Of a stretch of DNA of 64,000 bases, positions 22,052 through 30,187 are shown in pieces. Within the stretch, counting starts at the first letter, position 1, and every line of letters starts with the position of its first letter. The stretch comes from Saccharibacillus brassicae (GTDB lineage: Bacteria; Bacillota; Bacilli; Paenibacillales; Paenibacillaceae), in assembly GCF_006542275.1 (NCBI RefSeq), contig NZ_CP041217.1, positions 5,334,501-5,398,500 on the forward strand, read 5' to 3'. Position numbers and translations under genes: made by a program. The notes beneath the pieces are model-generated. The model saw only the letters and a list, made by a program, of their open reading frames with translations, was not told the DNA's origin and searched no databases.

Positions 22052-24250
22052 ATGAAATTCAAAGCTACCCTTTCCCCCCAGCAGGCAACTTACGCCACGC
22101 GGGGCGAACTCGAAGTCACCCGTACGCTGACCCCTCTCGATTCGTCGGAGGCGATCGCTTCCATCCTTACCGCCATCGATACCCATCGCGGCGCCCTGTT
22201 CACGAGCGGCTACGAATTTCCGGGCCGTTATTCGAGATGGGACGTCGGTTTTCTGAACCCGCCGATCGAGCTTCGCTCTTCGCGCGGTCTTTTTGAGATT
22301 CAGGCGCTTAACGAACGCGGCGACCTGCTGCTCGATTTCCTGCATCGCCACCTGTCCGCCGATCCGGTGTTCGAGCTTGGCCGCGACGGGCGGCTGATCT
22401 CCGGCTCCATTCTTCGCCAGGGCGACGAGGACGAGCGGCTCTCCGAAGAAGAACGGACCCGCCGCCCGTCGATCTTCACGCTGATTCGCAGCATCAAGGA
22501 AGCGCTGGAATCGCCGGAAGACTCCCAGCTCGGCTTGTACGGCGCTTTCGGCTACGATCTGGTGTTCCAGTTCGAACCGATGGAACTCAAGCACGAGCGG
22601 ACGCTGGAGCGTCCCGACGTCGTGCTCTACCTGCCGGACGAGATCGTCATTGTCGACCGCCAGCAGGATCAGGCGTACCGCCTGAGCTACGATTTCACGT
22701 CGGAAGGACGTTCGACGCACGGGCTTGACCATTCCACGCCGGTCACCCGCGCGCTGGCGGCAAGCCCGGCTCCCGAGCAGCTGCCGGCCTACGTGCCGGG
22801 ACGCTATGCGAGCCTCGTCGATACGGCGATCGAACAGTTCAAAGTCGGCAACCTGTTCGAGGTCGTGCCGACCCAGACGATCTACGAACCTTGCCCGGAC
22901 GCGCCGTCCGTCGTATTCGAACGGCTGAGCGCGATCAACCCGAGCCCGTACGGCTTTATCGTCAACCTCGGCAACGAGCATCTCGTCGGTTCTTCGCCGG
23001 AGATGTACGTTCGCGTCGAAGGCAAACGCATGGAGACCTGCCCGATCTCGGGCACGATCAAACGCGGCGCTTCGCCGATCGAAGACGCGGAGCAGATCCG
23101 CAAGCTGCTCAATTCGCGCAAAGACGAAGCCGAGCTCAATATGTGCACGGACGTTGACCGCAACGACAAATCCCGCGTCTGCGAACCGGGTTCGGTCAAT
23201 GTGATCGGGCACCGGCAGATCGAGACGTATTCGCATCTGTTCCATACGGTCGACCACGTGGAAGGCACGCTGCGCGAAGGTTCCGACGCCCTGGACGCGT
23301 TCATGACCCATATGTGGGCCGTCACCGTGACGGGCGCTCCCAAAAAGGCGGCGATCCGCTGGATCGAAGACCACGAAGATTCCCCGCGCGACTGGTACGG
23401 AGGCGCGGTCGGATTCTACAGTTTCGACGGCGGGCTGAACACGGGCCTTACGCTGCGCACGATCCGTATCCGCGAAGGCACGGCCGAGATCCGCGTAGGC
23501 GCGACGCTGCTGTACGACTCGATTCCCGCCGAGGAAGAAGAAGAGACGCTGACCAAAGGCGCGGCGCTCGTGAAAGCCGTTCGCGGCCTGCCTGCCGCTG
23601 CGGCGGCTTCCTCCCCTGCCGATTCCGACGCGGCGCCGGGCAAAGGCCGACGGCTCCTGTTCGTCGATCACGAAGATTCGTTCGTGCATACGCTCGCCGG
23701 CTACTTCAAGGAGACGGGAGCCGAAGTGCTCGTCCTGCGCACGCCGGCCGCGCTTCGCATCCTGCAGGAAGGCCGCGAAAGGTTCGACGCGCTCGTGTTG
23801 TCGCCCGGTCCGGGGCGGCCGGACGATTTCCGCATGCGGGAAGTGCTGGATCTTGCGGCGAAGCGCGAACTGCCGCTGTTCGGCGTCTGCCTCGGCCTGC
23901 AGGGCATCGTCGAATATTACGGCGGCAGCCTCGGCATCCTGGACGTTCCGCAGCACGGCAAGCCGGCGCTCGTCAGTACGTCGGCGGACTGCCCGCTGTT
24001 CGAAGGCATCTCCGACGCGTTCAAGGTCGGCCGCTACCACTCGCTGCATGCGGACAGCATGCCGGACTGCCTTGAAGTGACGGCGCGTTCGGAAGACGGC
24101 GTCGTTATGGGCATCCGTCACCGCGAACTGCCGGTGTACGCCGTGCAGTTCCATCCGGAGTCGCTGCTGACCGCCGGCGGCCGCATCGGACATCGGATCA
24201 TCGACAATTTCATGCGTCAGGTGAACTTGAGCGAATCGGCAGTCCGCTAA
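22052..24250 (+). CDS. trpE(G): Anthranilate synthase, fused TrpE and TrpG
   Basis: A 732-residue fusion. Residues about 1-510 are the chorismate-using TrpE part with LFEVVPTQTIYEP, GSSPEMYVRVEGKRMETCPI, GTIKRG and the LxLRTI stretch. After an Ala/Ser linker, residues about 530-725 are a class I glutamine amidotransferase: LSPGPGRPDD, nucleophile GVCLGLQG, and AVQFHPES with His and Glu of the triad. It turns chorismate and glutamine into anthranilate, the first step of tryptophan synthesis. AAGGAGG is 8 bases before the ATG. Length and order match TrpE(G) of rhizobia, Legionella and actinobacteria; a phenazine PhzE is shorter, and the tryptophan-type leader argues against it. No other trp gene is near. 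Confidence 0.9.
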   Translation: MKFKATLSPQQATYATRGELEVTRTLTPLDSSEAIASILTAIDTHRGALFTSGYEFPGRYSRWDVGFLNPPIELRSSRGLFEIQALNERGDLLLDFLHRHLSADPVFELGRDGRLISGSILRQGDEDERLSEEERTRRPSIFTLIRSIKEALESPEDSQLGLYGAFGYDLVFQFEPMELKHERTLERPDVVLYLPDEIVIVDRQQDQAYRLSYDFTSEGRSTHGLDHSTPVTRALAASPAPEQLPAYVPGRYASLVDTAIEQFKVGNLFEVVPTQTIYEPCPDAPSVVFERLSAINPSPYGFIVNLGNEHLVGSSPEMYVRVEGKRMETCPISGTIKRGASPIEDAEQIRKLLNSRKDEAELNMCTDVDRNDKSRVCEPGSVNVIGHRQIETYSHLFHTVDHVEGTLREGSDALDAFMTHMWAVTVTGAPKKAAIRWIEDHEDSPRDWYGGAVGFYSFDGGLNTGLTLRTIRIREGTAEIRVGATLLYDSIPAEEEEETLTKGAALVKAVRGLPAAAAASSPADSDAAPGKGRRLLFVDHEDSFVHTLAGYFKETGAEVLVLRTPAALRILQEGRERFDALVLSPGPGRPDDFRMREVLDLAAKRELPLFGVCLGLQGIVEYYGGSLGILDVPQHGKPALVSTSADCPLFEGISDAFKVGRYHSLHADSMPDCLEVTARSEDGVVMGIRHRELPVYAVQFHPESLLTAGGRIGHRIIDNFMRQVNLSESAVR

Positions 24251-24349
24251 AGCGGGCTTGGCCGTGGCCGGGCAGTCTGCATCGTTCGGCATTGCGAGCC
24301 TGCTATCTACGGCGATATTTGAAAAAAAAACGCAAAATCCGCAATCCAA

Positions 24350-24395
24350 AAAAACGTCCCGCCGCATTCCGAGGAATGCGGCGGGACGTTTTTGG
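24350..24395 (+). terminator. Very strong terminator after trpE(G)
   Basis: Perfect 21-bp arms (24350-24370 and 24373-24393) around a tight turn, with T5 downstream and A5 upstream; it can act in both directions. Confidence 0.92.
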
Positions 24396-24547
24396 GTTGC
24401 GGATCGAACGGATGCACCAAGTTGAGGCGGCGCGGTCAATCGGAAGTACGCAGAAGCTGATTGCCAATCAGCGCAACCGATCGAGCCGGGCGAGTAAGCG
24501 CCGAGCCTTCGGGGCCAAGCGCCGCAGCTTGTCTTCGGGTGTCGAAT

Positions 24548-25585
24548 TCAGGCTTTGGCCTGCTTGGACGAACCGCCGGCTTTGTTCTTTGGTTTGGCCG
24601 CTTTTTTCGCGGAAGCGGTCGTACCCGCTGTAACGGCTTGCGGCTTGCGCTGCCCCGGGGTCGACGCAGCAGACTTGGCCGGGGGATTCGTTTTGCCGGA
24701 TTTACCCGACTTGCCGGACCCGTGCGCGGCAGGCTGCTGCGGCTCGGCCGGTTTTTCTACAGCCGCCTGAGCCTGCATAGCCGAGATCGCCTCGGGGTTC
24801 GTCGGATACATTTTGCGGAACAGCAGCGTCTGGATCAGCAGGAACATGCCGCTGACCATCCAGTACAGCGGCATCGCCGCCGGAGCGCTGAACGAGAAGA
24901 ACAGCATCATGAGCGGCGAGATGTAGCCCATGATCGCCATCTGCTTGCGCTGCTCCGGCGTCATGCTGTACTGCGACACTCTCGCCTGCACCAGATACAA
25001 CGCCGCGACCAGAACCGCCATGATCCAGTCCGGCTGACCCAGCTTGAACCACCAGAACGAATGCGTGGACAGTTCCGGCGTCAGCCGAATCGCGGTGTAC
25101 AGTCCCGACAGGATCGGAAGCTGAATCAGGATCGGCAGGCAGCCGATATTCAGCGGGTTGAAGCTGTGCTTCTTATAGACTTCCATCATTTCCTGCTGCA
25201 TCAGTTTTTGCTGCTCGGCGTCTTTTTTGTTCTCGTACTTTTGCTTGAGCGCATCAAGATCCGGCTGCATCACGCCCATTTTGATCTTCATCTGCTGCTG
25301 CGCGCGTGCCTGCCGCATCATGAGCGGGAACAGCACCGTTCGCACGATCAGTGTAATCAAAATAATGCCGATTCCGTAGCTTCCGCCGAACCAGCCCGCC
25401 AAATGCTGAATCAGATACGAGATCGGAAACACGACGTAATGATTGAAAAATCCCGGGGTCGAACTCGTAATCTCCCCGTTCTGCGCGCCGCAGCCCGACA
25501 GCAGTACCATCAAGCCCAGCAGCACCGCTAAGCCGAAAAACCGTCCTCTTTTTGAACCGAAAATGAATCCTTTTGCCTGTTCCAT
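24548..25585 (-). CDS. yidC: Membrane protein insertase YidC (YidC2-like)
   Basis: A 345-residue lipoprotein-type YidC. The signal peptide ends in LLSGCGAQ. Five membrane segments follow, with the family elements GIGIILITLIVRTVLFPLMM (conserved Arg in helix 1), a charged cytosolic hairpin (KQKYENKKDAEQQKLMQQEM), NPLNIGCLPILIQLPIL and FSFSAPAAMPLYW. The last 75 residues are Lys/Pro/Ala-rich. It inserts proteins into the membrane. AAGGAGG is 6 bases before the ATG. It is not beside rpmH-rnpA, so it is probably the second copy (YidC2/YqjG type). Its start is overlapped by an upstream leader ORF, and the ribosome-binding site can be masked by a hairpin. Confidence 0.93.
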   Translation of the reverse strand: MEQAKGFIFGSKRGRFFGLAVLLGLMVLLSGCGAQNGEITSSTPGFFNHYVVFPISYLIQHLAGWFGGSYGIGIILITLIVRTVLFPLMMRQARAQQQMKIKMGVMQPDLDALKQKYENKKDAEQQKLMQQEMMEVYKKHSFNPLNIGCLPILIQLPILSGLYTAIRLTPELSTHSFWWFKLGQPDWIMAVLVAALYLVQARVSQYSMTPEQRKQMAIMGYISPLMMLFFSFSAPAAMPLYWMVSGMFLLIQTLLFRKMYPTNPEAISAMQAQAAVEKPAEPQQPAAHGSGKSGKSGKTNPPAKSAASTPGQRKPQAVTAGTTASAKKAAKPKNKAGGSSKQAKA

Positions 25586-25872
25586 ACTGCTCCTCCTTGT
25601 CGATTGTCCGAGACGTCATCGATAAGGAAAAAGCAGTCGCCACCGTCTTCATCGGGAGCTTCGCGGCGCCGGACCATCCGGCTCAGCCTTGAGGGCGATC
25701 CGCCCCCTCCGGGCGCCGGGATCGACACGAAATGAATACGGTGATCGTAATAACCGAAGTCGATCCAGGTTAACCGAAGTCCGCCGTACACAAACATCAG
25801 GTAAAAATACCTCAAGATCAGCAGCAGGCTGATCGAGAACAAATAGGGAAGCAGGTCTTGCAGATCAAGCAA
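25528..25872 (-). CDS. Candidate regulatory leader peptide upstream of yidC (MifM-like layout)
   Basis: A 114-residue frame starting at TTG 25872, which lies 7 bases after a perfect AAAGGAGGTGA site. A GTG inside that site is too close to be used. Residues 7-32 form one hydrophobic helix (LLPYLFSISLLLILRYFYLM). The later part has a basic stretch RLSRMVRRR (62-70) and then PDEDGGD (73-79). The frame runs on into yidC by 58 bases. The acidic codons lie directly before the 5' arm of a hairpin that covers the yidC ribosome-binding site. In B. subtilis mifM, an N-terminal helix, a basic arrest motif and DEED codons occupy similar places. No sequence homology is claimed. It could be a chance frame, but the start signals argue otherwise. 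Confidence 0.62.
   Translation of the reverse strand: MLDLQDLLPYLFSISLLLILRYFYLMFVYGGLRLTWIDFGYYDHRIHFVSIPAPGGGGSPSRLSRMVRRREAPDEDGGDCFFLIDDVSDNRQGGAVWNRQKDSFSVQKEDGFSA
25586..25637 (-). promoter_or_regulatory. Hairpin masking the yidC ribosome-binding site
   Basis: On the minus strand ACTGCTTTTTCCTT (25637-25624) can pair with AAGGAGGAGCAGT (25598-25586) with one bulge and three G-U pairs, and an inner TCGAT/ATCGA stem extends it. This locks the AAGGAGG of yidC into the stem. A ribosome paused in the leader ORF just upstream would open it. Confidence 0.62.
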
Positions 25873-25922
25873 AGGATTCACCTCCTTTCGCCGTTCAAAT
25901 CATTAAATCTTCAATTGTGAAT

Positions 25923-25951
25923 ATTATAACATCCTTGTGGGGAAAGGTAAA
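25923..25951 (-). promoter_or_regulatory. Probable promoter of the leader ORF-yidC unit
   Basis: On the minus strand TTTACC (25951-25946), a 17-base spacer and a perfect TATAAT (25928-25923) lie about 40 bp before the leader ORF. Confidence 0.65.
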
Positions 25952-26083
25952 CGGCAGCGGTCTAAACGGTTACTATTAGGCCGTTTTAATTTTAGGTTTT
26001 ATGAATCAAGAGAACAAGTTAGGATCTATTCACGTTTGGGTTTTTTTGGTATATTAAGGACATAAAAATAAAGGGGTGGTACT

Positions 26084-26509
26084 TTGAGAAATAAGTTTTT
26101 TGCTTTTTCGTTTCTCTTTATGTTTTTAAGTATGCTTGTTCTGAATCCGCAAGTACAAGCAGCCACAACGCAAAACCAAGCGGCAATCTATATCAATCCG
26201 GCGGACCTTGAAATCTATTCTTATGATGGACGTACCTTTTTAGGAACGTTATCTACGAATACTTATGATCCCGATTCTGTTTTTAACAAGTACGGTTTGT
26301 ATGGAAGCAAATATCGCATAGATAGCATTTGGAATCAATACGGATTATTTGGAAGTGATTACTCACTAACAAGTGCTTGGAATAAGTATACCGTTACTCC
26401 GCCGATCCTTGTCTATGACGGTGAAATTGTGGGATATGTATCAGCCAATAAATCTTTGTCATATGCCTTTCATCCAAATGTACTTTGGAAGTTGGCAAAG
26501 TCTTTTTAG
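26084..26509 (+). CDS. Small secreted protein with NxYG repeats, unknown function
   Basis: A 141-residue protein with a TTG start a few bases after GGGGTGG. A signal peptide is clear (hydrophobic core FAFSFLFMFLSMLVL, cleavage near VQAA at residues 25-28). The mature part has three related units between about residues 64 and 103: SVFNKYGLYGSKY, SIWNQYGLFGSDY and SAWNKYTVT. Then follow VYDGEIVGYVSANK and a short tail. The gene is clearly poorer in G+C than its surroundings, which suggests recent acquisition. It is flanked by its own terminator. No catalytic motif is visible. Confidence 0.75.
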   Translation: MRNKFFAFSFLFMFLSMLVLNPQVQAATTQNQAAIYINPADLEIYSYDGRTFLGTLSTNTYDPDSVFNKYGLYGSKYRIDSIWNQYGLFGSDYSLTSAWNKYTVTPPILVYDGEIVGYVSANKSLSYAFHPNVLWKLAKSF

Positions 26510-26519
26510 CTTTCAAAAA

Positions 26520-26562
26520 TAAAACAAGTCCATCACCGAAGGGGGAGGGCTTGTTTTTATTT
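26520..26562 (+). terminator. Terminator of the secreted-protein gene
   Basis: AAAACAAGTCC pairs with GGGCTTGTTTT (one G-U pair) and is followed by a T-rich tail, 12 bases after the stop codon. Confidence 0.8.
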
Positions 26563-26784
26563 TTATGTTTCATCCTTTTTTAAAAAGCAAAAAATTTAAC
26601 TTCTAAAATCTTGTGAATTTTTTAACATAAATATCTCTCGAAATCCTCACTCCTCCGCCCCAAACCACCCCAAATCCCGCTCTTTCCCTTTTGCCCTCTG
26701 CTTCAAGGTCAGATTTTTTAGGTAAGAGACAGTAAAGCATTTACAAAACTGACCAGCAAATCGACCAGGAAAGCAGGAAACATC

Positions 26785-29052
26785 ATGATGAGTTATCGAA
26801 AAAAACAACTCCTCGGTTTCGGGGTCATTCTATTTGCTCTGATGATTCTGCTGCTCATTCTGACTTTCATGCTCGACGGAGTCAAAAAAAATCTGGCCGA
26901 GATCATGGACGAGCGCTATGACAAAGTCAGCCGCGCCGTTACCTTCCGCAACAACTTCTCCGCGATTAACAGCGATCTCGGTTATCTTGTCTTCGAGACG
27001 GACCCCCTGCGCTCGGAAAATCACCTCATCGAAATCCGCAGCAAAAGCGAAGCGGCTTACGCCGACCTGACTTCCCTTCAAGCGCACAGCGGAGACAATT
27101 CCGGCGAAGAACTGCTTGCCGCGGTCCGGAACGGATTCGACCGCTACATGCTGATCGTGGACCGCGTGGCGGAAGCCCGGGCAGCCGGCAGCAACCTGGA
27201 CGCCGCTTCCTTATACGTGGAAAACGCGCAGAGTGTCCGGCTCAACCTGCTGCGAACGCTCAGCGAGTATACGGCCGTGCAGGAGAACAAGATGAATTGG
27301 ACCCGCATGGAAGCCGAACGGCAGTTTTCCCGCATGCTGACGGTCAGCGCGGTATCCGCGGCGGCTATCTTGTTGATCGGCATTTTGTCGGCCGTATGGG
27401 TCATTCGGGGCACAGGCCGCAATTTGAGAAGAATCACCGATGCCATGGACAAGTTCGATCCCGGCGCCATCGCACCCATTCCCCGACTGGAGGTCGACAG
27501 CAACGATGAAATCGGCAATATCGCTCGCGGTTACAACCACATGATCGACACCCTGGAAGACCATAATCGCAAAGTTCGGGAATTCAACCAGAAGATCGAA
27601 GAGAACCATTGGCTGCAGACGAAGCTCAGCGAATTGGCGCTGCTGTACCAGCAGGCCGAAGACAAAGATTCGCTGGCCCGGTTGTTCCTGTCTTCCGTCT
27701 CCCCCGCCGTTAACGCTTCTTCCGGCTTGTTCTACAGCCGCGACACGGACGGAAACGGCGAACGGTTCGTGCGGATCGCCGCTTATGCGACGGATCGTCC
27801 GGAAGGATCGAACGAAGCTTTCCTGCCCGGCGAAGGATTGATCGGGCAGGCGGCGCTCGACGGACGCGATATACTGATCGACGTGTCTCCCGAACATGAC
27901 GGCACGACGATCCTCGCCGGCGGCGGGACGTACCGTCCGCGCCAGATCTGGGTCATTCCGATCGAAGCGAACGACCGGGTCGAAGCGGTCGTGGAGCTGT
28001 CCACGCTGGTGCCGTTCACCGAACTGCATCGGCAGTTGATGGAGCAGCTGCGTTCCACGCTCGGCATCGCGCTCCAGAACGTGAACGGACGCATGGAAGT
28101 CGACCGTCTGCTGCAGGAGTCGCAGCTGCTGACCGAAGAGCTGCGCACGCAGCAAAAAGAACTGCGTTCCGTCAACGACCAGCTCAAGCAGCAGTATATC
28201 CAGGCGGACCGGAGCCGGATCGAACTGCTGGAAACGCAGCACGAGCTGGAGCTCAGCGCCGAAGAATTAAGGCGTTCGTCGCAGTATAAATCGGAATTTC
28301 TCGCCAATATGTCGCATGAACTGCGAACGCCGCTCAACAGCATCTTGATCCTCTCGCAGCTGATCGCGGAAAATGCCGAAGATACCGGGGACGAAGGCCG
28401 CAGCTACGCCGAAATCATCCATCGCTCGGGCCAGGATCTGCTGGAGATCGTCAACGACGTGTTGGATTTGTCCAAAGTCGAAGCGGGCATGCTGGACATC
28501 AACCCCGAGCCGGTCTCGCTGCACGATTTTCCCGAGCTGATCAATTACGGATTCGATACGATCGCCAAGCAGAAAAATCTGGAATTCGAAGTCCATGTGT
28601 CGGACAATTTGCCGGAAGCGTTCTATACCGACGGCAAGCGGATGCAGCAGATTATCAAAAACCTGCTCTCCAACGCGTTCAAATTCACGCAGTCCGGCAA
28701 AGTCTCCTGCAGCCTCGAAAAAGCGGATGCCGAAGCGCCTCCGTGCACGACCCCCGAAGGAGAAGCCGACCAGACCGCTATTGCGATCAAAGTGTCGGAC
28801 ACGGGCATCGGCATTCCCGAAGACAAGCGCGACATGATTTTCGAAGCTTTTCGCCAGGGCGACGGACGAACCGAGCGCATGTACGGCGGCACCGGACTCG
28901 GACTGTCGATCTGCCGGGAATTCGCCGGGCTGCTGGGCGGCTGCCTAACGGTCGAAAGCGAAGAAGGGCAAGGCAGTACCTTCACGCTGTACCTGCCTTC
29001 GATGCCGCCGGACCGCTTGTCTGCCGACGCCCAGACGGGCTTGCATCAATAA
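26785..29052 (+). CDS. Membrane sensor histidine kinase with HAMP and GAF domains
   Basis: A 755-residue kinase. A membrane helix at about residues 10-29, an extracytoplasmic helical sensor (about 30-185), a second helix (about 188-208), HAMP (about 210-262), a GAF domain (about 275-435), a coiled coil, then the HisKA domain with MSHELRTPLNS, and the ATPase domain with NLLSNAFKFT (N box), VSDTGIGIP (G1) and GGTGLGLSI (G2). All catalytic elements are present, so it should phosphorylate itself. It has no receiver domain at its end and no response regulator gene next to it, so its partner is unknown. The start is one of two adjacent ATGs after AGGAAA. Confidence 0.92.
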   Translation: MMSYRKKQLLGFGVILFALMILLLILTFMLDGVKKNLAEIMDERYDKVSRAVTFRNNFSAINSDLGYLVFETDPLRSENHLIEIRSKSEAAYADLTSLQAHSGDNSGEELLAAVRNGFDRYMLIVDRVAEARAAGSNLDAASLYVENAQSVRLNLLRTLSEYTAVQENKMNWTRMEAERQFSRMLTVSAVSAAAILLIGILSAVWVIRGTGRNLRRITDAMDKFDPGAIAPIPRLEVDSNDEIGNIARGYNHMIDTLEDHNRKVREFNQKIEENHWLQTKLSELALLYQQAEDKDSLARLFLSSVSPAVNASSGLFYSRDTDGNGERFVRIAAYATDRPEGSNEAFLPGEGLIGQAALDGRDILIDVSPEHDGTTILAGGGTYRPRQIWVIPIEANDRVEAVVELSTLVPFTELHRQLMEQLRSTLGIALQNVNGRMEVDRLLQESQLLTEELRTQQKELRSVNDQLKQQYIQADRSRIELLETQHELELSAEELRRSSQYKSEFLANMSHELRTPLNSILILSQLIAENAEDTGDEGRSYAEIIHRSGQDLLEIVNDVLDLSKVEAGMLDINPEPVSLHDFPELINYGFDTIAKQKNLEFEVHVSDNLPEAFYTDGKRMQQIIKNLLSNAFKFTQSGKVSCSLEKADAEAPPCTTPEGEADQTAIAIKVSDTGIGIPEDKRDMIFEAFRQGDGRTERMYGGTGLGLSICREFAGLLGGCLTVESEEGQGSTFTLYLPSMPPDRLSADAQTGLHQ

Positions 29053-29116
29053 TCAATAAGACTTTCCAGTAGGGACTTCCGCATAGAGGCGTTTTCGACA
29101 AAAGATCCCCATATTC

Positions 29117-29187
29117 CAAAAAAACCCCCGCTCTCCAATATGGAGTCCAAAAAAACCCTCGCTCTCCAATATGGAGAGCGGGGGTTT
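29117..29187 (-). terminator. Terminator of the agmatine operon with a duplicated half
   Basis: The stem AAACCCTCGCTCTCC (29153-29167) / GGAGAGCGGGGGTTT (29173-29187) ends the minus-strand unit, with a T-rich run after it. Almost the same left half plus loop occurs just before, at 29117-29146, as an incomplete copy. Confidence 0.75.
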
Positions 29188-29204
29188 GCGATTTATTGTC
29201 CGAT

Positions 29205-30086
29205 TTACTGTCCGAGCTTCCGCTCGCCGTCGTACGTCGCCAAGACGCCGTACAGTTCCGGTCTGCGGTCGCGGAACACGCCCCATTCGATCCGGTCGAT
29301 CTCCAGCTGGTCGAGATCGAACTCGGCGGTCAGCACTTCTTCGCGGTCGCGGCTCGCTTCGACAATCTTGCTGCCGCGCGGTCCCGCGATGAACGAAGAA
29401 CCGTAGAAGTTGATCGACGAATCTTCGTCGCTTTCCGGGCCGATCCGGTTGGAGGCGATGACCGGAATAAGGTTCGAACCGGCATGGCCGAGCATGCACG
29501 CCTGCCAGTGGTCTTTGGAATCGATCGAGCTGTCCTGCGGCTCGGACCCGATTGCGGTCGGGTACAGCAGAATCTCGGCGCCCATCAGCGCCATGGCGCG
29601 GGCGGCTTCCGGATACCATTGATCCCAGCAGATGCCGACGCCGATTTTGCCGTAACGCGTATTCCATACTTTGAAGCCGGTATCGCCCGGATTGAAGTAG
29701 AACTTTTCTTCGTAGCCCGGTCCGTCCGGAATATGGCTTTTGCGATACGTGCCGAGAATCTCGCCGTCCGCGTCGATCATCGCGAGCGCGTTATAGCGGG
29801 CGTAGTTTTTCTTTTCGTAAAAGCTGATCGGCAGCACGACTTCCAGTTCTTTGGCAATCTGCTTGAAATGATGGATCGCTTTGTTGCTTTCGAGTTCGGT
29901 CGCGTATTGGTAATATTCGGCCTTTTCCTTTTGGCAGAAATAAGGCGTCTCGAACAGTTCCTGCAGCAGGATAACCTGTGCGCCTTGCGCCGCCGCTTTG
30001 CGCACGAGCGCTTCGGCTTTGCGGATATTGTCGTCGATGTCCCAGGTGCAGCTCATCTGGGTCGCGGCCACTTTCACTTTTCTCAT
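29205..30086 (-). CDS. aguB: N-carbamoylputrescine amidase
   Basis: A nitrilase-family amidase of about 293 residues. The catalytic triad is visible: Glu in LLQELFETPYF, Lys in YRKSHIPDGPG and Cys in GVGICWDQWYPE. The ELFE...YRKSHIPDG...ICWDQW pattern is typical of AguB, which turns N-carbamoylputrescine into putrescine, CO2 and ammonia. The upstream neighbour is agmatine deiminase, 101 bp away, so both steps from agmatine to putrescine are together. Start choice is uncertain: ATG at 30086 matches the family start (MRKVKVAATQ) but is 14 bases from GGAG, and a GTG at 30098 is only 2 bases from it. Confidence 0.93.
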   Translation of the reverse strand: MRKVKVAATQMSCTWDIDDNIRKAEALVRKAAAQGAQVILLQELFETPYFCQKEKAEYYQYATELESNKAIHHFKQIAKELEVVLPISFYEKKNYARYNALAMIDADGEILGTYRKSHIPDGPGYEEKFYFNPGDTGFKVWNTRYGKIGVGICWDQWYPEAARAMALMGAEILLYPTAIGSEPQDSSIDSKDHWQACMLGHAGSNLIPVIASNRIGPESDEDSSINFYGSSFIAGPRGSKIVEASRDREEVLTAEFDLDQLEIDRIEWGVFRDRRPELYGVLATYDGERKLGQ

Positions 30087-30187
30087 AAAAAAATTCACGT
30101 CTCCTCTCGATTGTCGGTGCTCTGGATATGCGGTGCTCGATACAGACTTACCCGATAAGCAGCTGCCGGTTCGGCAGTCGGTTCTGT

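Noticed and set aside
22052-24250. Phenazine-type PhzE instead of TrpE(G)
   Set aside because: The length and the tryptophan-type leader fit TrpE(G), and no phenazine genes are near.
22031-24439. Minus-strand frame of 802 codons opposite trpE(G)
   Set aside because: Product is Arg-rich and lacks a start signal; the plus-strand gene has full TrpE and TrpG motifs.
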